A stretch of DNA of 64,000 bases from Bacteroidales bacterium (lineage in GTDB: Bacteria > Bacteroidota > Bacteroidia > Bacteroidales > UBA932), in NCBI GenBank assembly GCA_017400135.1, contig JAFPVJ010000009.1, positions 62,001 to 126,000 of the forward strand, in the 5' to 3' direction. Position 1 is the stretch's first letter. Each line of letters starts with the position of its first letter. Position numbers and translations under genes: made by a program. Below are positions 47,160 to 55,053 of the stretch, one piece after another. The notes beneath the pieces are model-generated. The model did not search any database. It was given only the letters and a program-made list of their open reading frames with translations, and was not told the DNA's origin.

Positions 47160-49268
47160 TTAGTACACTAAATTCTTGATGGATTTCGCCTTCAGGGGCT
47201 CACCGCCCCAGAAGTCGTACACTTGCTCCCCGCCGGCCGTCTTGACCACCCAGACCTTCTTTCCGTCCGCTTTCGCAAGGACGGGAAGGGACAGGATCGT
47301 GTCCGGACAGGTGATACCCTGCCAGGATGCAGGCTGCACCCCGTGCAGGTCATACATCCCGACCGTATTGTCCCGGTGGAGGACCAGGACTGTATAGCCC
47401 TTGGCCCCGGTGAAATCGTAGGCCTCCGGACCGAGCAGCACTTCCTTGCCCAGTTCCACGGGGAATCCGCTGACAAAACGGCCCAGCCGGTCGATCAGGT
47501 ATAATTTGCTGCCCGCGGCGAAGAGGAACTGCAACTTGCCGTTGGCATAGTAATCGATGCAGGAGACGGCGCCGCAGATCGACCGGTCGAAGGAAACGCC
47601 CCACAGACCCTTGCCGCTCTCCTTGTCCTTCAGGCAGAGGGAGAGATTGGGCGCCTGGTAAAACAGATTGGTCTTTCCGGTGCCGCTGTTGGTCACTTCG
47701 AACGGCCCCTGCGGGATCTCCACATCCGCTTTCCGGCCCGGAGCACCGCCTTTCTTGCCGGACGCCTTCCGCTCCGCATAATCCACGGGACGGGCCGCCT
47801 CCAGGACCAGGCCGTCCGCAGTGCTCGAGAGCACCATCGGCTCCCGGATGACTCCTTCCAGGCTGGATTTCAGATTGTCGGCAAGCAGCGGACGGAACCA
47901 TTCGGCGAAATGGCCGGAAGCATCCGAGGCGGAGAAATAGAAGGCCGCCTTGCCTCCCTTGCCCGGGATCAGGCGCGACTCAGACACATCGGAAAGCGCA
48001 TCTGAGAGCGTTCCCTTCTCTTCGATCAAGGCATCATATTCCGCGAGGGCGGCTTCAGAACCGATGACCCGCCACTCCCCTGCCGTCTTGCAGAAGGAGC
48101 CGGAAGGTGCGAACACATCGCCGAAAACGACGGCGGGGAAAGCGCGGAACGGGAAGGACTCGACGGCCGCTTCACCCTTCGCAGCCTTTCCCGTACGAAG
48201 CAGGACCACGCCCGTACGGGTGCCGGCGGGAGAAGTCCAGGTGGCCTTCACAACCTCGCAGACACCCTCTTTCGAGAACCATTTCACGGGATCCTCACCG
48301 GTCCGGGCGCGCAGGGTATCACACTCCCTGCGGAACACCTGCAGCGACTGGGAGGCATCCAGCCATTTCTCGTACGCCTTGACGTATGCGCCATAATCCG
48401 GCAGCGAGAGGGCAAGCGCCGTCACGGTATTCGCCGGCAGCGCCTGGCTGAAACGCAGTTCGCCGCCCGGGAGGGTTTCCAGCAAATTGGAATAATAGGA
48501 AGGACTCCGTCCGGAGACGGTCTCGCCCGTCATGCGCAGATGCTTTTCACCGGCTTCCCGGATATCGAATCCCGTCCATTCGGCAGCGCTTTTCAGGAAG
48601 GTCGAATAGGGATAGAGCGGCTTCAGGCAAAGGGAGGACAGGATCCGTCCCATGTCCCCGTTGGAAAAGAATACGACGTCCCGCGAGGACAAACCGGCGG
48701 CCAGATCCTTGAAATAAGGATCATCCAGGACGGAAGTGCCGGTGTCCAGATGGCGGCAGGAAGACTCGACCAGCGTACGGGAAGGAGAGACCAGGATGAA
48801 ACCCGCGTCCCCGGCGCCTTTGAGCGCAGCCTGGAGAGCGCAACGCTCCGCATAGTCCAATACGCCCCGGGCCAGCTCCGTCGTATCCTGCGCTTGTCCG
48901 GCATCCAGGATCATCAGGGGGACCAGCGTCTCCGAGTAATGGACGGAAACCGCCATCGGCTGTGCCTTCAGCGAAACGCTGTCCGGCAGCGTCGCGACAA
49001 ACTTGCCGAACGCCGGATGCCCGCCCAGCAAAGAGCGGAAAAGCTTGGTGCGGTCATCCAGCATCGAAACGCCGGACTTGGCGTTCTGGAAACAGAAAAC
49101 CAGCGCCGCGTCGGACGGGACAGCCTGAAGGATTCCCGCATGGGATACCGCAGGCTCTCCGTCGGAAGACTGAGGCTTCCCGGAGTATAACATCTTCACG
49201 CCCACTCCGATAGCGGCTATCAGGAGCGCCAGTACGCAAAGGCAGATTATCAGACTTTTCTTGCTCAC
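47160..49268 (-). CDS. Large membrane-anchored periplasmic protein
   Basis: A 702-residue protein with one N-terminal helix (SLIICLCVLALLIAAIGVGVKM) that anchors a large periplasmic part. The first two thirds contain segments like LQAVPSDAALVFCF and FVATLPDSVSLKAQ, typical of Bacteroidetes DUF3352-like proteins; the last 200 residues show beta-propeller-like repeats (LQFLFAAGSKLYLIDRLGRFVSGFPVELGK, YTVLVLHRDNTVGMYDLHG). No enzymatic motif. It heads an operon with the acyl-CoA ligase, dCMP deaminase and S41 protease. Function unknown. Confidence 0.75.
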   Translation of the reverse strand: MSKKSLIICLCVLALLIAAIGVGVKMLYSGKPQSSDGEPAVSHAGILQAVPSDAALVFCFQNAKSGVSMLDDRTKLFRSLLGGHPAFGKFVATLPDSVSLKAQPMAVSVHYSETLVPLMILDAGQAQDTTELARGVLDYAERCALQAALKGAGDAGFILVSPSRTLVESSCRHLDTGTSVLDDPYFKDLAAGLSSRDVVFFSNGDMGRILSSLCLKPLYPYSTFLKSAAEWTGFDIREAGEKHLRMTGETVSGRSPSYYSNLLETLPGGELRFSQALPANTVTALALSLPDYGAYVKAYEKWLDASQSLQVFRRECDTLRARTGEDPVKWFSKEGVCEVVKATWTSPAGTRTGVVLLRTGKAAKGEAAVESFPFRAFPAVVFGDVFAPSGSFCKTAGEWRVIGSEAALAEYDALIEEKGTLSDALSDVSESRLIPGKGGKAAFYFSASDASGHFAEWFRPLLADNLKSSLEGVIREPMVLSSTADGLVLEAARPVDYAERKASGKKGGAPGRKADVEIPQGPFEVTNSGTGKTNLFYQAPNLSLCLKDKESGKGLWGVSFDRSICGAVSCIDYYANGKLQFLFAAGSKLYLIDRLGRFVSGFPVELGKEVLLGPEAYDFTGAKGYTVLVLHRDNTVGMYDLHGVQPASWQGITCPDTILSLPVLAKADGKKVWVVKTAGGEQVYDFWGGEPLKAKSIKNLVY

Positions 49269-49302
49269 TTCGCCAGGGATCGTGCATTAGGGCACAATCA
49301 TA

Positions 49303-49310
49303 CAAATTTA
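49303..49310 (-). promoter_or_regulatory. -7 box of the large membrane-anchored protein
   Basis: Minus-strand TAAATTTG, 34 bases before the start at 49268. Confidence 0.55.
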
Positions 49311-49331
49311 GGAAAAAAATGAAAAAGTCCG

Positions 49332-49339
49332 TATCTTTG
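49332..49339 (+). promoter_or_regulatory. -7 box of the FNT gene
   Basis: TATCTTTG, 23 bases before the ATG at 49363. Confidence 0.55.
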
Positions 49340-49362
49340 ATTTGTCCAATCTCCTGGCAGCA

Positions 49363-49962
49363 ATGACAAAAGCAAAAATGTTCCGCTCGGCCATCCTGGC
49401 CGGCATCGCGATCGGCATCGGCGGCTTCGGCAACCTGGCCCTGGGTGGCATTGCCGGCGCAGTATTCTTCGCCTTCGGTCTCATCACCGTGGTCCGCTAC
49501 AAGATGAAGCTCTACACGGGCGTCGTCGGCTTCGTCCAATCCTGGAGCGAGATTCCCGACACCTTCCTGGTCCTGCTGGGCAACATCGTCGGATGCCTGC
49601 TGGTCGGCCTGCTGGCCCGCCTGTCCCCCATGGACCTTCAGGGGACCGCGCAGAAGCTACTGGAAGGGCGCCTGGCCAACGGAGCGCTGCGTAGCGGAGC
49701 TCTTGCCATCGGCTGCGGCTTCATCGTCACGACCTCCGTCTTCTGGGGGCGCCAGGAAAAGTGGCTGCCTCTGCTGCTGGGCATCCCTCTCTTCATCCTC
49801 TGCGGCTTCCCGCACTGCATCGCGGACGCCTTCTATTACCTGACGGTGCCGTTCTCCTTCCTGGGAGAGCATCTCTGGGAGGTCCTGGGCCTGTATGCCT
49901 GCCTGGTCATCGGCAACTTCATCGGCTGCAACCTGTACCGGCTGGTGATGTGGGAGAAATGA
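49363..49962 (+). CDS. Formate/nitrite transporter-like channel, short
   Basis: A 199-residue integral membrane protein with about six helices. The start AILAGIAIGIGGFGNLALGGIAGA and KLYTGVVGFVQ match the FNT family, in which the second reads ELFTGN. Families members are usually 250-280 residues, so this is a short form lacking terminal extensions. It would pass small monovalent anions such as formate. Its stop overlaps the phospholipase start in ATGA. Confidence 0.75.
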   Translation: MTKAKMFRSAILAGIAIGIGGFGNLALGGIAGAVFFAFGLITVVRYKMKLYTGVVGFVQSWSEIPDTFLVLLGNIVGCLLVGLLARLSPMDLQGTAQKLLEGRLANGALRSGALAIGCGFIVTTSVFWGRQEKWLPLLLGIPLFILCGFPHCIADAFYYLTVPFSFLGEHLWEVLGLYACLVIGNFIGCNLYRLVMWEK

Positions 49963-50783
49963 GTGCCGTCATGCGCAAGTCCCTCCTGCTCCTTGCGGTC
50001 CTGCTGTCCCTCGGTTTCCGCGCCGCGGCAGACGAGCCGATGCTCAGCATCTTCAAGGAAAACTATATCACGACAGGCCTTCCCCTCAACACCCGGCCGA
50101 ACTGGGACACCAACGACCTGACTTTCCAGATCAGTCTGAAATTCAATGCCTTGCAGAATATCGGAGGCAAGGACTGGGATCTCTTCTTTGCCTACACCCA
50201 GATGGCGATCTGGGAAGTGTACAAGCCTTCGAACCCCTTCAAGAGCAACATTTACACCCCCGGCATCTATGCCTACCACCCGTTCAAGACGGGACCCGAC
50301 GGCGTCGTCAATGACATCCTCTTCGGCTTCGAGCACCGTTCGAACGGCTACGACGGTGCCCTGTCGCGCAGCATCGGCTGTGTGTTCGCAACCTATACGC
50401 ACACCTTCGGAGGTTGTTTCACGGCCCAGCTGACCGGCCGTTTCGGCATCGGATCGATCTACAACGATTTCTCCTTCGAGATGCTGGACAAGTATCAAGG
50501 GTACGTCAATGCGGGCCTGTGTTATCACACGCGGGACCGGCGGCTGATGGTCTCGGCCTCGGTGACTCCCCTCTTCAAGGGTGACATCCCGGCCAACATC
50601 AACGCTGAAATCGCCATCCGGCCCACCCGCAGTTCCGACTGGTTCTACCTGATCGCCCGCTATCACTATGGCTATGACGAGGACCAGCTGGACTGTGCCG
50701 TCCCGGACGTCTTCCTCAAGCACATGCTCCGCTTCGGCCTCGCCATCCAGCCCCACCGCCTGAGTCACAAACTCTTCTTCTAG
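49959..50783 (+). CDS. pldA: Outer-membrane phospholipase A homologue
   Basis: A 274-residue protein with a cleavable signal peptide (LLLLAVLLSLGFRAAA) and a 12-strand-type barrel ending in Phe. The OMPLA core reads EHRSNGYDGALSRSIG. His and Ser of the catalytic site (H142 and S144 in E. coli) and the calcium-site SRS are kept, but the third residue, Asn156, is replaced by Gly. OMPLA hydrolyses phospholipids that stray into the outer leaflet. Whether this homologue is active is open. An alternative start lies at 49971. It is translated together with the FNT channel. Confidence 0.8.
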   Translation: MSAVMRKSLLLLAVLLSLGFRAAADEPMLSIFKENYITTGLPLNTRPNWDTNDLTFQISLKFNALQNIGGKDWDLFFAYTQMAIWEVYKPSNPFKSNIYTPGIYAYHPFKTGPDGVVNDILFGFEHRSNGYDGALSRSIGCVFATYTHTFGGCFTAQLTGRFGIGSIYNDFSFEMLDKYQGYVNAGLCYHTRDRRLMVSASVTPLFKGDIPANINAEIAIRPTRSSDWFYLIARYHYGYDEDQLDCAVPDVFLKHMLRFGLAIQPHRLSHKLFF

Positions 50784-50837
50784 GTAGGAGTTACGAAAAA
50801 AGCATCGCGCAGGCGATGCTTTTTTCGTAGCTCCTAC
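50784..50837. terminator. Long bidirectional terminator joined to tRNA-Arg
   Basis: A 25-bp stem (50784-50808 with 50813-50837, one G-U position), 4-base loop and a T run inside it. It starts at the base after the pldA stop and its right arm includes the 3' end of the tRNA-Arg gene. Confidence 0.85.
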
Positions 50838-50899
50838 AGGAATCGAACCTGTATTTTAGGTTTAGGAAACCCACGTTCTATCCGTTGAACTAAGGAGCC
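50828..50899 (-). tRNA. tRNA-Arg (CCU)
   Basis: The minus strand gives a cloverleaf with acceptor GGCTCCT, anticodon loop TTCCTAA and T arm ACAGGTTCGATTCCTGT; discriminator A, CCA not encoded. It lies 20 bases after rpmF on the same strand, so it may be cut from the yceD-rpmF transcript. Confidence 0.93.
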
Positions 50900-50919
50900 G
50901 TTATAAAAAGGGCGCTGGA

Positions 50920-51102
50920 TTATTCAGCGCTCTTCTCGATGATCTGACGGCCGCGATAGTAGCCGCACTCGGGGCATACCCTGTGGTACATAACGGTAGC
51001 GCCACAGTTCGGGCAGGTCGCCAGGGTCGGAACAGGGGCGAAATCGTGGGTACGCCTCTTGTCTCTTCTCTGCTTGGAGAGTTTGTGTTTCGGATGTGCC
51101 AT
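50920..51102 (-). CDS. rpmF: Ribosomal protein L32
   Basis: A 60-residue ribosomal protein of the large subunit. Start MAHPKHKLSKQRRDKRRTH and two CxxC pairs (CPNC, CPEC) forming a zinc ribbon are typical. Downstream of the yceD gene by 20 bases, the usual arrangement. Confidence 0.97.
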   Translation of the reverse strand: MAHPKHKLSKQRRDKRRTHDFAPVPTLATCPNCGATVMYHRVCPECGYYRGRQIIEKSAE

Positions 51103-51122
51103 GTTACTCTTTTATTTAAATA

Positions 51123-51644
51123 CTATTTCTTTTCCAACAAAGTCTTCAGAGATGCAAAAGGATTCTCCGATTCAGACGCCTCCGGCATTTCAGGGACGGT
51201 CCCTCCCAGGTACTTCACGACCTCGGGGTCGCATTCCCCGTCGGGATGGACACGGACCAGCGGCAGCGATGTGTACACATAGTCGTAGAGGATCTGGCCC
51301 AGGTCGATGCCGGACTCCCGGTCCTCAACCGTGATCACCTCACGGCCATCCTCCTCCGCCAATCCTTCGCCCTCGCCGAAGCGTACCTTCAGGCGGAATC
51401 CGGTCTCCACCGGCAGCTTCAAATCTGCCAGGCAGCGGTCGCAAGCGACCGTGACCGTCCCCTCAACCCGGCTGTCCACCAGGATCGAGGCGCCCGATTT
51501 CTCCACCTCGGCCCGGACGTCGATGTCGGCGTCCAGAATCTCGGAATTCTCAAAATCTCCAAAGAACTTTCCGTCAGCGTGCCACTCAAAATGGCTTCTG
51601 CCGGCCTTCAATCCGTCGAGTCCGATCAGCAATTTCTCGTCCAT
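51123..51644 (-). CDS. DUF177/YceD protein
   Basis: A 173-residue protein of the YceD family, needed for 23S rRNA processing or accumulation in some organisms. The signature CDRCLADLKLPVE (CxRCL) lies near residue 88 and the acidic tail ENPFASLKTLL at the end is also typical. It precedes rpmF in the common operon. Confidence 0.9.
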   Translation of the reverse strand: MDEKLLIGLDGLKAGRSHFEWHADGKFFGDFENSEILDADIDVRAEVEKSGASILVDSRVEGTVTVACDRCLADLKLPVETGFRLKVRFGEGEGLAEEDGREVITVEDRESGIDLGQILYDYVYTSLPLVRVHPDGECDPEVVKYLGGTVPEMPEASESENPFASLKTLLEKK

Positions 51645-51673
51645 CTTGACCTGAAAACAGATTTAGGGATGCA

Positions 51674-51681
51674 AAGGTAAC
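51674..51681 (-). promoter_or_regulatory. -7 box of yceD-rpmF
   Basis: Minus-strand TACCTTTG, 29 bases before the yceD start. Confidence 0.55.
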
Positions 51682-51706
51682 AATTCTTTTCTGAAAAGAA
51701 AAAAAA

Positions 51707-53518
51707 TTATTCGTCCTCCGCATCGGCCCCCGCACGCTTGCGCGCCAGCGGGTCAAGCAGGATCTTGCGGATGCGCATCGCATGCGGCGTCACCTCCACC
51801 ATCTCATCGTCCTGAATGTATTCCAGGGCCTCTTCGAGGGAGAATTTGATGGCCGGGGGAAGGACGACCTTCTCATCCGAACCGGAAGCGCGCACGTTGG
51901 TCAGCTTCTTGGTCTTGCAAATGTTGATGTTGAGATCGCGCTCGCGCGTATGCTCACCCACCACCTGACCGCCGTAAATCGGCTCGCCGGGCTCCACGAA
52001 GAAACGTCCGCGATCCAGCAGTTTGTTCATCGAGTAGGCAATCGCCTCACCGGTCTCCAGGGAGACGAGGGAACCGTTGTTGCGGCGTTCCAGTTCGCCT
52101 TTGAACGGCTGGTACTCCTTGAATCGGTGCGCCACGACGGCTTCGCCCTGGGTGGCGGTCAGCAGGTTGCTGCGCAGGCCCATCAGGCCGCGGGTCGGGA
52201 TCTCGAACTCCAGCAGGGTCCGGTCGCCGCGCGGCTCCATCCGGACCAGGGCGCCCTTGCGGCGGGTCGAAATCTCGATCGCGGCACCCACAAACTCCTC
52301 GGGTACCTCGATGGACAGATCCTCGACCGGTTCGCAGCGCTGCCCGCCGATCGTCTTGTCCAGCACCTTCGGCTGGCCGACCTGCAGTTCAAACCCTTCC
52401 CGGCGCATCGTCTCGATCAGCACGGACAGGTGCAGGACGCCACGGCCGTACACCACGAAGGAATCCGCACCCAGGCCGGGCTTCACGCGCAGGGCCAGGT
52501 TCTTCTCCAACTCTTTTTCGAGCCTTTCCTTCAGGTGGCGGGAAGTGACGAACTTGCCGTCCTTGCCGAAGAAGGGGGAATTGTTGATCGTGAAGAGCAT
52601 GCTCATCGTAGGCTCATCCACCGCGATCGGAGGAAGCGCCTCGGGGTTCTCCAGATCCGCGATCGTGTCACCGATCTCGAATCCGTCGATGCCGACCACG
52701 GCGCAGATGTCGCCGCAGCCGACCCGGTCCACGTTCTTTTTGCCCAGGCCCTCGAAAACCATCAACTGCTTGATCTTCTGCTTCTGGACGATGTCATAAC
52801 GCTTGCACAGGCTGATGGTCGTGCCGGAAACCAGTTCTCCGCGGGTGATGCGTCCGACCGCGATCCGTCCCACGTAAGGAGAATACTCCAGCGAGGAAAT
52901 CAGCATCTGGGGCGTACCCTCCACCTGCGCAGGAGCGGGAATTTCCTCGAGGATCGTGTCCAGCAGCGGAGTGATGTCACCGGTCGGATTCTTCCAGTCC
53001 AGCGACATCCAGCCCTGCTTGGCACTGCCGTAAACGGTCTTGAAATCCAGCTGCTCCTCGGTCGCGTTCAGGTTGAACATCAGGTCGAAGACCTCTTCCT
53101 GCACCTCGTCCGGACGACAGTTGAGCTTGTCCACCTTGTTGATGACCACGACGGGCTTCTTGCCCATCTGGAGGGCTTTCTGCAGTACGAAACGGGTCTG
53201 GGGCATGCAACCTTCGAAAGCATCGACCAGAAGGAGGACGCCGTCCGCCATATTCAGGACGCGCTCGACTTCGCCGCCGAAATCACTGTGCCCGGGCGTG
53301 TCGATGATATTGATTTTCACTCCTTTGTAAGTCACGGACACGTTTTTCGCCAGAATGGTGATGCCGCGTTCGCGCTCCAGGTCGTTGTTGTCCAGGATCA
53401 ACTGGCCGAGATTCTCCGGCTGGCGAACCAGGTTGGCCTGATAGATCATCCGGTCCACGAGGGTGGTCTTGCCATGGTCGACGTGGGCGATGATCGCGAT
53501 GTTTCTGATTTCCTGCAT
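51707..53518 (-). CDS. typA: Ribosome-associated GTPase TypA/BipA
   Basis: A 603-residue translational GTPase. The G domain has IAHVDHGKTTLVD, the switch II segment DTPGHSDFGGEVERV and NKVDKLNCRPDE; domains II, III and V and the BipA-specific C-terminal part (RGLMGLRSNLLTATQGEAV) follow. It acts on ribosome assembly and stress. An in-frame start 9 bases upstream is also possible. It is preceded by tRNA-Leu and a terminator on the same strand. Confidence 0.96.
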   Translation of the reverse strand: MQEIRNIAIIAHVDHGKTTLVDRMIYQANLVRQPENLGQLILDNNDLERERGITILAKNVSVTYKGVKINIIDTPGHSDFGGEVERVLNMADGVLLLVDAFEGCMPQTRFVLQKALQMGKKPVVVINKVDKLNCRPDEVQEEVFDLMFNLNATEEQLDFKTVYGSAKQGWMSLDWKNPTGDITPLLDTILEEIPAPAQVEGTPQMLISSLEYSPYVGRIAVGRITRGELVSGTTISLCKRYDIVQKQKIKQLMVFEGLGKKNVDRVGCGDICAVVGIDGFEIGDTIADLENPEALPPIAVDEPTMSMLFTINNSPFFGKDGKFVTSRHLKERLEKELEKNLALRVKPGLGADSFVVYGRGVLHLSVLIETMRREGFELQVGQPKVLDKTIGGQRCEPVEDLSIEVPEEFVGAAIEISTRRKGALVRMEPRGDRTLLEFEIPTRGLMGLRSNLLTATQGEAVVAHRFKEYQPFKGELERRNNGSLVSLETGEAIAYSMNKLLDRGRFFVEPGEPIYGGQVVGEHTRERDLNINICKTKKLTNVRASGSDEKVVLPPAIKFSLEEALEYIQDDEMVEVTPHAMRIRKILLDPLARKRAGADAEDE

Positions 53519-53544
53519 ATCTTGCAATCTTCACTTCTCAAAAA

Positions 53545-53572
53545 AAGAGGAGGCGTTATTTCGCCCCCTCTT
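53545..53572 (-). terminator. Terminator after tRNA-Leu
   Basis: An 11-bp stem (53545-53555 with 53562-53572, one mismatch) followed on the minus strand by a T run (53540-53546), between tRNA-Leu and typA. Confidence 0.8.
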
Positions 53573-53573
53573 G

Positions 53574-53656
53574 TGCGCGGGATGAGACTCGAACTCACAC
53601 GCCTTTTACAGCACTAGCTCCTGAAACTAGCGCGTCTACCATTCCGCCACCCGCGC
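53574..53656 (-). tRNA. tRNA-Leu (CAG)
   Basis: Acceptor GCGCGGG pairs with CCCGCGC; anticodon loop TTTCAGG; long variable arm (GCTGTAAAAGGC) as expected for Leu; T arm TGAGTTCGAGTCTCA; discriminator A, CCA not encoded. Confidence 0.93.
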
Positions 53657-53670
53657 GCTTTTTAGGACTG

Positions 53671-53678
53671 CAAATATA
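53671..53678 (-). promoter_or_regulatory. -7 box of tRNA-Leu
   Basis: Minus-strand TATATTTG, 14 bases before the tRNA 5' end. Confidence 0.6.
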
Positions 53679-53688
53679 CGAAAATATT

Positions 53689-54480
53689 TTAAACTGCAAT
53701 AGTGAAATAAAGAGTTTTTGACCATTGGTCGATTTTAATCCGGGCGGTTCCGTCCACATAATCGATCTCCAGCGTGATATCCTCCAGATCCGGCGCCTCC
53801 CAGTCATATCCACTGTCCAGGATGTATTCCCCGATGGAGAAAATGCGGTCGAGCTCCCCGTAGCGGTACACGCACAGGGACAGGGATCCGTCGGTCTGGG
53901 CGGGGAGCACGACGTGGCAGCGCCCTTCCCCGTCCGGGGAGAGCGGGACGCGAAAGACACCCGGCAGCGGCTCCAGGTCCGGACCATAGCCACAGACGCT
54001 CCCCAGGACAACGTAGCTCAGGCTCTCCTGCAGCAGGTCGCGCAGTCGGACTTCCAGCCGCGCATGCCGCTTGTAGAGGAGCACGGGAACCCGGACCTCG
54101 GGAAGCGTGGCATCCACGGCAGCCTGGAAGGCGAACAGGGGCGGACAAGATTCCCCTTCCGGAATCCGCAGCCCCTCGTCCGCTTCGAAAAGGCCGTCGT
54201 CTCCGGCGATCACGATCAGAGTTCCCTCCGTACGAGGCGCTTCCACGATGTATTCGGAAGGCAGTTCATCCGCCGGGAAACGACCCGTACGGCGGAAATC
54301 CCCGGCCGAGAGTACCCACGACAATTCGTCGCAGCCCGTCTCTGCCAAAGCTCCGGCATCCAGGCAGGAACAATCGAGGATGACGAGACTCGGGCACTCC
54401 GACCGGTCTTCGCGAATGGAACAGGACGCCAATCCCAGCAAGAGCAATGGAATCCCGCAGCGGAATCCGTCAAAAAACAT
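53689..54480 (-). CDS. Mfa2/FimB-like fimbrial-anchor lipoprotein
   Basis: A 263-residue lipoprotein: signal peptide with lipobox LASC (Cys20 or so), then SIREDRSECPSLVILDC, a start typical of Mfa2/FimB-type fimbrial anchor and minor fimbrilin proteins of Bacteroidales. The rest is predicted beta-rich. In those systems the lipoprotein ends or anchors the fimbrium in the outer membrane. No major fimbrilin gene is in the window. It overlaps the DUF3575 gene by 11 bases. Assignment is from the N-terminal pattern and neighbour. Confidence 0.6.
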   Translation of the reverse strand: MFFDGFRCGIPLLLLGLASCSIREDRSECPSLVILDCSCLDAGALAETGCDELSWVLSAGDFRRTGRFPADELPSEYIVEAPRTEGTLIVIAGDDGLFEADEGLRIPEGESCPPLFAFQAAVDATLPEVRVPVLLYKRHARLEVRLRDLLQESLSYVVLGSVCGYGPDLEPLPGVFRVPLSPDGEGRCHVVLPAQTDGSLSLCVYRYGELDRIFSIGEYILDSGYDWEAPDLEDITLEIDYVDGTARIKIDQWSKTLYFTIAV

Positions 54481-55048
54481 AGGTCAATCCCAGCAGGACT
54501 TCATTCAACATCAGGAATTTCGCATTTCCCTTGTCCAGGGTCCGGCCGCAACTGGGACAGGCATATAAGGTATACCAGTCCTTCCCGGCCCAGACGCCGG
54601 CGCCCGCCTCGAGGTTGAAATGCGGACCCAGCATATAGGTATATCCGGCCGACAGACCCCCTCCGACCCTGTCCCCTTCCCGGGTCTCGGGAGACAGGAA
54701 ACCGCCAATGTTATATTCCTGATACTGCGCCTTGGCCGCGAGCCACCATCCGGAGAAAATGTGCCAGGGCCAGTACCGGGTCCCCAGCGCGACCGTGCGT
54801 TGCCGGAACTCGCGCGGGCCCTCATCGACGCCGCCGGAATAGGTGAACGGGTTGTAACGCAATCCCGCCGTCAGGCTCCAGCGCCTCGCGACGGCCCACG
54901 AGGCCTCGCAGTTGAGCGTACCGAAGTTGGCATATCCCGCCAGATTGGTACCGAGAGATGCGTTTTGGGCAAAGGCCGGGGCTGGAATGCAGGCCGAGGC
55001 CAGGGACAGCGCAAGCACTGCCACACATACTTGAAGCGAAGTTTTCAT
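54470..55048 (-). CDS. DUF3575-like outer-membrane protein
   Basis: A 192-residue protein with a cleavable signal peptide (ALSLASACIPAPAFA) and a small beta barrel ending in YVF. Features such as SLGTNLAGYANFGTLNCEASWAVARRWSL and FNLEAGAGVWAG resemble the DUF3575 family that accompanies fimbrial genes in Bacteroidales. I start at the ATG at 55048; a TTG nine bases upstream would overlap the previous stop. It lies between the HExxH lipoprotein and the Mfa2-like gene, with overlaps, so all three are one operon. Confidence 0.75.
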   Translation of the reverse strand: MKTSLQVCVAVLALSLASACIPAPAFAQNASLGTNLAGYANFGTLNCEASWAVARRWSLTAGLRYNPFTYSGGVDEGPREFRQRTVALGTRYWPWHIFSGWWLAAKAQYQEYNIGGFLSPETREGDRVGGGLSAGYTYMLGPHFNLEAGAGVWAGKDWYTLYACPSCGRTLDKGNAKFLMLNEVLLGLTYVF

Positions 55049-55053
55049 AGTCG

